Source: Calliopsis andreniformis (lineage: Eukaryota; Arthropoda; Insecta; Hymenoptera; Andrenidae). From it: a stretch of 64,000 nt of DNA. Under the pieces are notes generated by a model. That model saw only the letters and a program-made list of their open reading frames with translations, ran no database searches and was not told where the DNA came from. This document shows, in pieces, positions 25,265-36,299 of this stretch. The stretch's first letter is position 1. Every line of letters begins with the position of its first letter. The position numbers and the translations under genes were made by a program. The stretch lies in contig NW_027480493.1 in the NCBI RefSeq assembly GCF_051401765.1, positions 310,001-374,000 of the forward strand, given 5' to 3'.

Positions 25265-25722
25265 GGACTGAGGGCGGAAGATTGAGGATTCAGGATTGAG
25301 GATTCAGAATTGAGGTTTGAGGACTGAGGATTGAGAATTGAGGATTGAAGATTGAGTATTGAGGATTGAAGATTGAGGATTGAGGATTGAGAATTGAGGA
25401 TTGAGGATGAGGGCTGAGGGTTGAGGATTGAGGATTAAGGACTGAGGACTGAGGATTGAGGATTGAGAATTGAGGATTGAGAATTGAGGATTGAGGATTG
25501 AGGATTGAGGATTGAAGATTGAGGATTGGGTATTGAGGATTGAACATTGAGGATTGAGGATTGAGGATCGAGGATTGAGGATTGAGGATTGAAGATTGAA
25601 TATTGATGATTGAAGATTGAGGATTGAGGATTGAGGGTTGTGGATTGAGGACGAGGACTGAGTGTTGAGTATTGATGTTTGAGGTCTGATGATTGACGAT
25701 TGAGGATTGAGGATTGAGGATT
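25265..25722. repeat. Interleaved duplication, segment P copy 1
   Basis: It matches about 26,935-27,392 at a 1,670-bp offset and shares a long run of identical variants. Left of it the B islands differ (CACCTGATTG here, CAATTGATTG in the other copy), and right of it the copies lead into different neighbours. It is therefore a segment moved as a block. Confidence 0.75.
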
Positions 25723-26940
25723 GAGTATTCAGGATTGAGGATTGAGGATTGTAGATTGAGGATTGAGGATTGTGGATTGAGGATTGAGGATTGATGATTA
25801 AAGATTGAGTGTTGAGGATTGAAGATTGAGGATTGATGATTGGGGATTGAGGATTGAGGATTGAGGATTGAGGATTGAGTACTGAAGGCTGAGGATTGAT
25901 GATTGAGGATTGAGGATTGAGGATTGAGGATTGAGTATTGAGGACTGAGGGTTGAAGATTGAGGATTGATGATTGAGGATTAAAGATTGAGTATTGAGGA
26001 TTGAAGGTTGAGAATTGAGGATTGAGGATTGAACATTGAGGACTGAGTGTTGAGGGTTGAGTAATGAGAATTGATGTTTGTGGATAGAGATTTGAAGATT
26101 GCAGATTGAGTATTGTGTATTGAAAACTGTGAATTGAGGATATTCTATTGAGGATTGAGGATTGTTACCTGATTGTTGAGGACTGAGAGCTGAAGATTGA
26201 GGATTCAGTGTTGAGGATTCAGAATTGAGGTTTGAGGACTGAGGATTGAGGATGGAGGATCGAAGATTGAGTATTGAGGATTGAAGATTGAGGGTTGAAG
26301 GTTGAGTGTTGAGGATTGAAGGTTGAGGATTGACGATTGAGGATTGAGGATTGAGGATGACGGCTGAGGTTTGAGGTTTGAGGTTTGAGGTTTGAGTATT
26401 GAATCCTGAGAATTCAGGATGTTCTATTGAGTATTGAGAATTGAGGATTGATGGTTTAGTATTGAGCATTCAGGATTGAGGATTGAGGATTGAGTATTGA
26501 AGATTGAGGATTGATGGTTGAGGATTTAGAATTGAGGATTGAGGATTGAGGATTGAGGATTGAAAATTGAGTATTGAGGGTTGAAGATTGAGGACTGAGG
26601 AATAAGGATTGAGGATTGAGGATTGAGGATTGAAGATTGAGGATTGGGTATTGAGGATTGAAGAATCAGGATTGAGGAATGAGGATTGAGGATTGAGGAT
26701 TGAAGACTGAGTATTGAGGATTGAAGATCGAGGATTGAGGATTGAGGATTGAGGATTGAGGATTGAGGATTGAGGATTGAAGATTGAGGATTGGGGACTG
26801 AGTGTTGAGGGTTGAGTGATGAGAATTAATGTTTGTGGATAGAGATTTGAAGATTGCAGATTGAGTATCGAGTATTGAAAACTGTGAATTGAGGATATTC
26901 TATTGAGGATTGAGGATTGACAATTGATTGTCGAGGACTG
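25722..26940. repeat. Interleaved duplication, segment Q copy 1
   Basis: It matches 27,720-28,938 at a 1,998-bp offset. It carries B near 26.07 kb, a C island (GAATTC 26,410), GAGGAATAAGG 26597 and B2 26823. Unlike every other B2, this one is not followed by island A. The sequence switches to segment P copy 2 at about 26,940-26,960. Confidence 0.8.
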
Positions 26941-27392
26941 AGGGCTGAAGATTGAGGATTCAGGATTGAGGATTCAGAATTGAGGTTTGAGGACTGAGGA
27001 TTGAGGATTGAGGATTGAAGATTGAGTATTGAGGATTGAAGATTGAGGATTGAGGATTGAGAATTGAGGATTGAGGATGAGGGCTGAGGGTTGAGGATTG
27101 AGGATTAAGGACTGAGGACTGAGGATTGAGGATTGAGAATTGAGGATTGAGAATTGAGGATTGAGGATTGAGGATTGAGGATTGAAGATTGAGGATTGGG
27201 TATTGAGGATTGAACATTGAGGATTGAGGATTGAGGATCGAGGATTGAGGATTGAGGATTGAAGATTGAATATTGATGATTGAAGATTGAGGATTGAGGA
27301 TTGAGGGTTGTGGATTGAGGACGAGGACTGAGTGTTGAGTATTGATGTTTGAGGTCTGATGATTGACGATTGAGGATTGAGGATTGAGGATT
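26940..27392. repeat. Interleaved duplication, segment P copy 2
   Basis: This is the partner of 25,265-25,722. It interrupts a B2-A-B3 module exactly after the B2 island, which suggests an insertion or unequal exchange inside that module. Confidence 0.75.
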
Positions 27393-27719
27393 GAGGATTG
27401 AAGATTGAGTATTGAGGACTGAAGATTGAAGACTGAGGATTGAGGATTGAGGATTGAGTATAGAGGATTGAGGATTGAGGATTAAAGATTGAGTATTGAC
27501 GATTGAAGATTGAGGATTGTGGATTGAAGATTGAGTATTGAGGATTGAAGATTGAGGATTGAGGACTGAGGATTGAGAATTGACGATGAGGTCTGAGGGT
27601 TGAGGATTGAGGTTTGAGGACTGAGGACTGAGGATTGAGGATTGAGAATTGAGGATTGAGGATTGAGGATTGAGGATTGAAGATTGAGGATTGAGGATTG
27701 AGGATTGAGGATTGAGGAT

Positions 27720-28938
27720 TGAGTATTCAGGATTGAGGATTGAGTATTGTAGATTGAGGATTGAGGATTGTGGATTGAGGATTGAGGATTGATGATTAAA
27801 GATTGAGTGTTGAGGATTGAAGATTGAGGATTGATGATTGGGGATTGAGGATTGAGGATTGAGGATTGAGGATTGAGTACTGAAGGCTGAGGATTGATGA
27901 TTGAGGATTGAGGATTGAGGATTGAGGATTGAGTATTGAGGACTGAAGGTTGAAGATTGAGGATTGATGATTGAGGATTAAAGATTGAGTATTGAGGATT
28001 GAAGGTTGAGAATTGAGGATTGAGGATTGAACATTGAGGACTGAGTGTTGATGGTTGAGTAATGAGAATTGATGTTTGTGGATAGAGATTTGAAGATTGC
28101 AGATTGAGTATTGTGTATTGAAAACTGTGAACTGAGGATATTCTATTGAGGATTGAGGATTGTTACCTGATTGTTGAGGACTGAGAGCTGAAGATTGAGG
28201 ATTCAGTGTTGAGGATTCAGAATTGAGGTTTGAGGACTGAGGATTGAGGATGGAGGATCGAAGATTGAGTATTGAGGATTGAAGATTGAGGGTTGAAGGT
28301 TGAGTGTTGAGGATTGAAGGTTGAGTATTGACGATTGAGGATTGAGGATTGAGGATGATGGCTGAGGTTTGAGGTTTGAGGTTTGAGGTTTGAGTATTGA
28401 ATCCTGAGAATTCAGGATGTTCTATTGAGTATTGAGAATTGAGGATTGATGGTTTAGTATTGAGCATTCAGGATTGAGGATTGAGGATTGAGTATTGAAG
28501 ATTGAGGATTGATGGTTGAGGATTTAGAATTGAGGATTGAGGATTGAGGATTGAGGATTGAAAATTGAGTATTGAGGGTTGAAGATTGAGGACTGAGGAA
28601 TAAGGATTGAGGATTGAGGATTGAGGATTGAAGATTGAGGATTGGGTATTGAGGATTGAAGAATCAGGATTGAGGAATGAGGATTGAGGATTGAGGATTG
28701 AAGACTGAGTATTGAGGATTGAAGATTGAGGATTGAGGATTGAGGATTGAGGATTGAGGATTGAGGATTGAGGATTGAAGATTGAGGATTGGGGACTGAG
28801 TGTTGAGGGTTGAGTGATGAGAATTAATGTTTGTGGATAGAGATTTGAAGATTGCAGATTGAGTATCGAGTATTGAAAACTGTGAATTGAGGATATTCTA
28901 TTGAGGATTGAGGATTGACAATTGATTGTCGAGGACTG
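27720..28938. repeat. Interleaved duplication, segment Q copy 2
   Basis: It carries C (GAATTC 28,408), GAGGAATAAGG 28595 and B2 28821, and this time continues normally into A 29234 and B3 29717. Comparison with segment Q copy 1 defines the breakpoint at the end of B2. Confidence 0.8.
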
Positions 28939-30060
28939 AGGGCTGAAGATTGAGGATTAAGGATTGAGGATTCAGAATTGTGGTTTGAGGACTGAGGATA
29001 GAGGATTGAAGATTGAGTATTGAGGATTGAAGATTGAGGATTGAGGACTGAGGATGGAGGATTGAAGAGAGAGGACTGAGTGTTGAGGATTGAGTGTTGA
29101 GAATTGATGTTTGACGGTTGAGATTTGATTATTAGTTTTTGTGGATTGAGTATTGGACGATGAGAATTCAGGGTATTCTGTTGAGTATTGAGAATTGAGG
29201 ATTGATTGTTGAATATTGAGGATTGATGGTTGAGGGTTTTGTGATGAATATTGAGGATTGAGGATTGAGGATTGAGGATTGAGGATTGAGGATTGAGGAT
29301 TGAAGATTGAGTATTGAGGATTGAAGGTTGAGGATTGAGGACTGAGGATTGAGGGTTGAGGATTGAGGATTGAAAATTGAGGATTGAGGATTGAGGATTG
29401 AAGATTGAGGATTGGGTATTGAGGATTGTAGAATGAGGATTGAGGATTGAGGATTGAGGATTGAGGATTGAAGGTTGAGTATTGAGGATTGAAGATTGAG
29501 GATTGATGATTGAGGATTAAGGATTGGGTATTGAAGGTTGAGGATTGATGATTGGGGACTGATGATTGAGGATTGAGGAGTGAGTATTGAGAACTGAGGA
29601 TTGAAGATTGAGGATTGAGGATTGAGGATTAAAGATTGAGTATTCAGGATTGAAGATTGAGAATTGAGGATTGAGGATTGAACATTGAGGACAGAGTGTT
29701 GAGGGTTGAGTGATGAGAAGTGATGTTTGTGGATAGATATTAGAGGATTGCAGATTGCGTATTGTGTATTGAAAACTGTGAATTGAGGATATCCTATTGA
29801 GGATTGAGGATTGTCAACTGATTGTTGAGGACTGAGGGCTGACGATTGAGGATTCAGGATTGTGGATTCAGAATTGAGGTTTGAGGAGTGAGGATTGAGG
29901 ATTGAAGATTGATTATTGAGGATTGAGGATTGAGAATTGAGGATTGTGGATTAAGGATTGAAGATTGAGGATTGGGTTTTGAGGATTGAAGAATGAGGAT
30001 TGAGGATTGAGGATTGAGGATTGAGGATTGAAGATTGAGTATTGAGGATTGAAGATTGAA
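28408..30060. repeat. Complete C-B2-A-B3 module
   Basis: Spacings are C to GAGGAATAAGG 187 bp, to B2 226 bp, to A 413 bp and to B3 483 bp. Island A here has private changes (ATTAGTTTTTG and TATTGGACG in place of ATTAATTTTTG and TATTGAACG). The GAATTC of this A island is at 29,164. Confidence 0.85.
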
Positions 30061-31577
30061 GATTGAGGATTGAGGATTGAGGATTGAGGATTGAGGCTTG
30101 AAGGTTGAGTATTGAGGATTGAGGGTTGTGGATTGAGGACGATGACTGAGTGTTGAGTATTGATGTTTGAGGTCTGATGATTGAGGATTGAGGATTGAGA
30201 ATTGAGGATTGAGAATTGATGATTGAGGATTGAGGATTGAAGATTGAGGATTGGGTATTGAGGATTGAAGAATGATGATTGAGGATTGAGGATTGAGGAT
30301 TGAGGCTTGAAGGTTGAGTATTGAGGATTGAGGGTTGTGGATTGAGGACGAGGACTGAGGGTTGAGTATTGATGTTTGAGGTCTGAGGATTGAGGATTGA
30401 GGATTGAGAATTGAGGATTGAAGATTGAGTAATGAGGATAGAAGGTTGAGGATTGAGGGTTGTAGATTGAAGATTGAGGACTTAGTGTTGAGGGTTGAGT
30501 GATGGGAATTGATGTTTGTGGATTGAGATTTGAAGATTGAAGAATGGGGATTGAGTATTGAAAACTGTGAATTGAGGATATTCTATTGAGGATTGAGTAT
30601 TGACAATTGATTGTTGAGGACTGAGGGCTAAAGATTGAGGATTCAAGGTTGAGGATTCGGGATTGAGGTTTAAGGACAGAGGATTGAGGGTTGAGGATTG
30701 AGGATTGAGGATTGAGTATTGAAGACTGAGGATTGATGATTGAGGATTGAGGATTGAGGATTGAGGATTGAGGATTGAGGATTGAGTATTGAGGACTGAG
30801 GGTTGAAGATTGAGGATTGATGATTGAGGATTAAAGATTGATTATTGAGGATTGAAGATTGAGAATTGAGGATTGAGGATTGAACATTGAGGACTGAGTG
30901 TTGAGCGTTGAGTGATGAGAATTGATGTTTGTGGATAGAGATTTGAAGATTGCAGATTGAGTATTGTGTATTGAAAACTGTGAATTGAGGATATTCTATT
31001 GAGGATTGAGGATTGTCACCTGATTGTTGAGGACTGAGGGCTGAAGATTGAGGATTCAGGATTGAGGATTCAGAATTGAGGTTTGAGGACTGAGGATTGA
31101 GGATTGAGGATTGAAGATTGAGTATTGAGGATTGAAGATTGAGGATTGAGGATTGAGAATTGAGGATTGAGGATGAGGGCTGAGGGTTGAGGATTGAGGA
31201 TTAAGGACTGAGGACTGAGGATTGAGGATTGAGAATTGAGGATTGAGAATTGAGGATTGAGGATTGAGGATTGAGGATTGAAGATTGAGGATTGGGTATT
31301 GAGGATTGAAGATTGAGGATTGAGGATTGAGGATTGAGGATTGAGGATTGAGGATTGAAGATTGAATATTGATGATTGAAGATTGAGGATTGAGGATTGA
31401 GGGTTGTGGATTGAGGACGAGGACTCAGTGTTGAGTATTGATGTTTGTGGTCTGATGATTGACGATTGAGGATTGAGGATTGAGGATTGAGGATTGAAGA
31501 TTGAGTATTGAGGATTGAAGATTGAAGATTGAGGATTGAGGATTGAGGATTGAGTATTGAGGATTGAGGATTGAGGA
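30061..31577. repeat. B-island stretch between modules
   Basis: It carries B islands near 30.5 and 30.9 kb and no A, C or D island. The 30.5-kb B island is the subtype with TTGAAGAATGGGG, also seen near 17.6, 24.8, 47.6 and 57.3 kb. The stretch parallels 17.2-17.8 and 47.3-48.1 kb. Confidence 0.7.
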
Positions 31578-33430
31578 TTAAAGATTGAGTATTGACGATT
31601 GAAGATTGAGGATTGTGGATTGAAGATTGAGTATTGAGGATTGAAGATTGAGGATTGAGGATTGAGGATTGAGAATTGACGATGAGGTCTGAGGGTTGAG
31701 GATTGAGGTTTGAGGACTGAGGACTGAGGATTGAGGATTGAGAATTGAGGATTGAGGACTGATGATTGAGGATTGAGGAGTGAGTATTGAGGACTGAGGA
31801 TTGAAGATTGAGGATTGAGGATTGAGGATTAAAGATTGAGTATTCAGGATTGAAGATTGAGAATTGAGGATTGAGGATTGAACATTGAGGACTGAGTGTT
31901 GAGGGTTGAGTAATGAGAATTGATGTTTGTGGATAGAGATTTGAAGATTGCAGATTGAGTATTGTGTATTGAAAACTGTGAATTGAGGATATTCTATTGA
32001 GGATTGAGGATTGTTACCAGATTGTTGAGGACTGAGAGCTGAAGATTGAGGATTCAGTGTTGAGGATTCAGAATTGAGGTTTGAGGACTGAGGATTGAGG
32101 ATGGAGGATCGAAGATTGAGTATTGAGGATTGAAGATTGAGGGTTGAAGGTTGAGTGTTGAGGATTGAAGGTTGAGGATTGACGATTGAGGATTGAGGAT
32201 TGAGGATGATGGCTGAGGTTTGAGGTTTGAGGTTTGAGGTCTGAGTATTGAATCCTGAGAATTCAGGATGTTCTATTGAGTATTGAGAATTGAGGATTGA
32301 TGGTTTAGTATTGAGCATTCAGGATTGAGGATTGAGGATTGAGTATTGAAGATTGAGGATTGATGGTTGAGGATTTAGAATTGAGGATTGAGGATTGAGG
32401 ATTGAGGATTGAAAATTGAGTATTGAGGGTTGAAGATTGAGGACTGAGGAATAAGGATTGAGGATTGAGGATTGAGGATTGAAGATTGAGGATTGGGTAT
32501 TGAGGATTGAAGAATGAGTATTGAGGAATGAGGATTGAGGATTGAGGATTGAAGACTGAGTATTGAGGATCGAAGATTGAAGATTGAGGATTGAGGATTG
32601 AGGATTGAGGATTGAGGATTGAGGATTGAAGATTGAGGATTGGGGACTGAGTGTTGAGGGTTGAGTGATGAGAATTAATGTTTGTGGATAGAGATTTGAC
32701 GATTGCAGATTGAGTATCGAGTATTGAAAACTGTGAATTGAGGATATTCTATTGAGGATTGAGGATTGACAATTGATTGTCGAGGACTGAGGGCTGAAGA
32801 TTAAGGATTAAGGATTGAGGATTCAGAATTGTGGTTTGAGGACTGAGGATAGAGGATTGAAGATTGAGTATTGAGGATTGAAGATTGAGGATTGAGGACT
32901 GAGGATGGAGGATTGAAGAGAGAGGACTGAGTGTTGAGGATTCAGTGTTGAGAATTGATGTTTGACGGTTGAGATTTGATTATTAATTTTTGTGGATTGA
33001 GTATTGAACGATGAGAATTCAGGGTATTCTGTTGAGTATTGAGAATTGAGGATTGATTGTTGAATATTGAGGATTGATGGTTGAGGGTTTTGTGATGAAT
33101 ATTGAGGATTGAGGATTGAGGATTGAGGATTGAGGATTGAGGATTGAGGATTGAAGATTGAGTATTGAGGATTGAAGGTTGAGGATTGAGGACTGAGGAT
33201 TGAGGGTTGAGGATTGAGGATTGAGAATTGAGGATTGAGGATTGAGGATTGAAGATTGAGGGTTGGGTATTGAGGATTGTAGAATGAGGATTGAGGATTG
33301 AGGATTGAGGATTGAGGATTGAAGGTTGAGTATTGAGGATTGAAGATTGAGGATTGATGATTGAGGATTAAGGATTGGGTATTGAAGGTTGAGGATTGAT
33401 GATTGGGGACTGATGATTGAGGATTGAGGA
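31578..33430. repeat. C-B2-A module, B3 end replaced
   Basis: It carries B near 31.9 kb, C (GAATTC 32,259), GAGGAATAAGG 32446, B2 32672 and A 33085, with the standard spacings of 187, 226 and 413 bp. A B3 is expected near 33.57 kb, but the island there is the ordinary GAATTGATG form preceded by GCGTTGAG. A switch therefore lies between about 33,430 and 33,540. Confidence 0.8.
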
Positions 33431-33854
33431 GTGAGTATTGAGGACTGAGGATTGAAGATTGAGGATTGATGATTGAGGATTAAAGATTGAGTATTGAGGA
33501 TTGAAGATTGAGAATTGAGGATTGAGGATTGAACATTGAGGACTGAGTGTTGAGCGTTGAGTGATGAGAATTGATGTTTGTGGATAGAGATTTGAAGATT
33601 GCAGATTGAGTATTGTGTATTGAAAACTGTGAATTGAGGATATTCTATTGAGGATTGAGGATTGTCACCTGATTGTTGAGGACTGAGGGCTGAAGATTGA
33701 GGATTCAGGATTGAGGATTCAGAATTGAGGTTTGAGGACTGAGGATTGAGGATTGAGGATTGAAGATTGAGTATTGAGGATTGAAGATTGAGGATTGAGG
33801 ATTGAGAATTGAGGATTGAGGATGAGGGCTGAGGGTTGAGGATTGAGGATTAAG

Positions 33855-36090
33855 GACTGAGGTTTGGGGATTGAGGTTTGAGGAATGAGGATTGAGGATT
33901 GGGTATTGAGGATTGAGGATTGAGGATTGAGTATTGAAGGTTGAGGATTGATGACTGAGGATGGAGGATTGCGGATTGACGATTGAGGATGGAGGATTGA
34001 GGGTTGAAGGTTTAGTGTTGAGGATTGAAGGTTGAGGATTCACGATTGAGGATTGAGGATTGAGGATGATGTCTGAGGTTTGAGGTTTGAGGTTTGAGTG
34101 TTGAATCCGGAGAATTCAGGATGTTCTATTGAGTATTGAGAATTGAGGATTGATGCTTTAGTATTGAGGATTCAGGATTGAGGATTGAGGATTGAGTATT
34201 GAAGATTGAGGATTGATGATTGAGGATTTAGGATTGAGGATTGAGGATTGAGGATTGAGGATTGAGGACTGAGGATTGAGGATTGAGGATTGAGCATTGA
34301 GGATTGAAGATTGAGGACTGGGGATTGAGGATTGAAATTGAGGATTAAGGATTGAGGATTGGGGACTGGGGATCCAGGATTGGAGATTGATTATCGAGGA
34401 TTGAAGATTGAGGTTTGAGGATTGAGGGTTGGGAATTGAGAATTGAGGATGGGGACTGAGGGTTGGGGATTGAGGTTTGAGATACGAGGATTCAGGATTG
34501 AGGATTGTGGACTGAGGATTGTCGATTGAGTATTGGAGATTGATGATTGATGACTGAGGATTGAGGATTGAGGATTGATGATTGCGGATAGAGGATTGAA
34601 GATTGAGTATTGAGGATTGAATATTGAGGATTGAGAATTGAGGGTTGAGGATTGAAGTTTGAGGATTGAGGATTGATGATTGAATATTGAGGACTGAGTG
34701 TTGAGGGTTGAGAGATGAGAATTGATGTTTGTGAATGGAGATTTGAAGATTGAAGATTGAGGATTGAGTATTGAAAACTGAGAATTCAGGATATTCTACT
34801 GTGTATTGAGAATTGAGGATTGATGGTTGAGTATTGAGGATTGATGGTTGAGGGTTGTGTGTTGAATATTGAGGATTGGCGGATTGAGTATTGAAGATTG
34901 AGGACTGAGGACTGGGGATTGAGTATTGAGGATTGAGGATTGAGTATTGAGGATTGAGGATTGAAGATTGAGTATTGATGATTGAAGATTGCGGATTGAT
35001 TATTGAGGGTTGAGGATTGATGACGAGGGCTGAGGGTTGAGGATTGAGTACTGAGGATTGAGGATTATGGACTGGGCATTGAGGATTGAAGATTGAGGAC
35101 TGGGGATTGAGGATTGAAGATTGAGGATTAAGGATTGAGGATTGGGGATTGGGGATCTAGGATTGGAGATTGATTATTGAGGATTGAAGTTTGAGGGTTG
35201 AGGATTGAGGATTGAGGACTGAGAATTGAGGATGAGGCCTGAGGGTTGAGGATTGAGGTTTGAGGTACGAGGATTGAGGATTGAGGATTGAGGACTGAGG
35301 ATTGACGATTGAGTATTGAAGATTGAGGATTGATGACTGAGGATTCAGGACTGAGGATTGATGATTGCGAATTGAGTATTGAAAATTGAGTATTGAGGAT
35401 TGAATATTGAGGATTGAGGATTGAGGATTGAGGATTGAAGGAGTGAGTATTGTGGACTGAAGATTGAGGATTGAGGATTGACGATTGAGGATTGAGGATT
35501 GAGGTTTGAGGACTGACGATGAGGGCTGAGGGTTTAGGATTGAGGTTTGAGGTCTGAGGACTGAGGATTGAGGATTGAGAATTGAGGATTGAGGGTTGAG
35601 GATTGAAGATTGAGGATTGAGTATTGAGGATTGAAGGATGAGGATTGAGGATTGAGGATTGAGGATTGGGGATTGAGGCTTGAGGATTGAGGATTGAGGA
35701 TTGAAGATTGAGGATTGAGGATCCAGGATGAGGGCTGAAGGTTGAGGATTGAGGTTTGAGGACCGAGGACTGAGGATTGAGGGTTGAGAATTAAGGATTG
35801 AGGATTGAGGATTGAAGATTGAGGATTGGGTATTGAGGATTGAAGAATGAGGATTGAGGATTGAGTATTGAGGATTGAGGATTGAAGATTGAGTATTGAG
35901 GATTGAAGACTGACGCTTGAGTATTGAGGATTGACGATTGAAGATTGAGTATTGAGGATTGAAGACTGACGATTGAGGATTGAGGATTGAGGACTGAGGA
36001 TTGAGGATTGAGGATTGAGGATTGAGGATTGGGCATTGAAGATTGAGTATTGAGTATTGAAGATTGAGGATTGAGGACTGAGGATTGAGG
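33855..36090. repeat. D-rich domain, copy 1 (paralogue of 49,853-51,851)
   Basis: The offset to the partner is 15,998 bp on the left (33,858/49,856, 34,331/50,329 and 34,619/50,617) and 15,759 bp on the right (34,900/50,659). The 239-bp step is a single island present here and absent there. It carries C (GAATTC 34,112) and D islands near 34.4 and 35.2 kb. Confidence 0.85.
34650..34900. repeat. Hybrid B/A island, 239 bp, presence/absence between paralogues
   Basis: The first half reads like island B (GATGTTTGTGAATGG, GATTTGAAG, TATTGAAAACTG). The second half reads like island A/C (GAGAATTCAGGATATTC, then GGATTGATGGTTGAG), with GAATTC at 34,782. Close copies sit at about 38,290-38,540 and 55,125-55,375. 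It is missing from the 50-kb and 60-kb paralogues of this domain. Confidence 0.85.
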
Positions 36091-36299
36091 ATTGTGGATT
36101 GATGATTGAGGGTTGAGGATTAAAGATTGAATATTGATGATTGAAGATTGAGGATTGAGGATTGAGGGTTGTAGATTGAGGACGACGACTGAGTGTTGAG
36201 AATTGATTTTTGAGGTCTGAGGATTGAGGATTGAGGATTGAGGATTGAAGATTGAGGATTGGGTATTGAGGATTGAAGAATGAGGACTGAGGATTTAGG

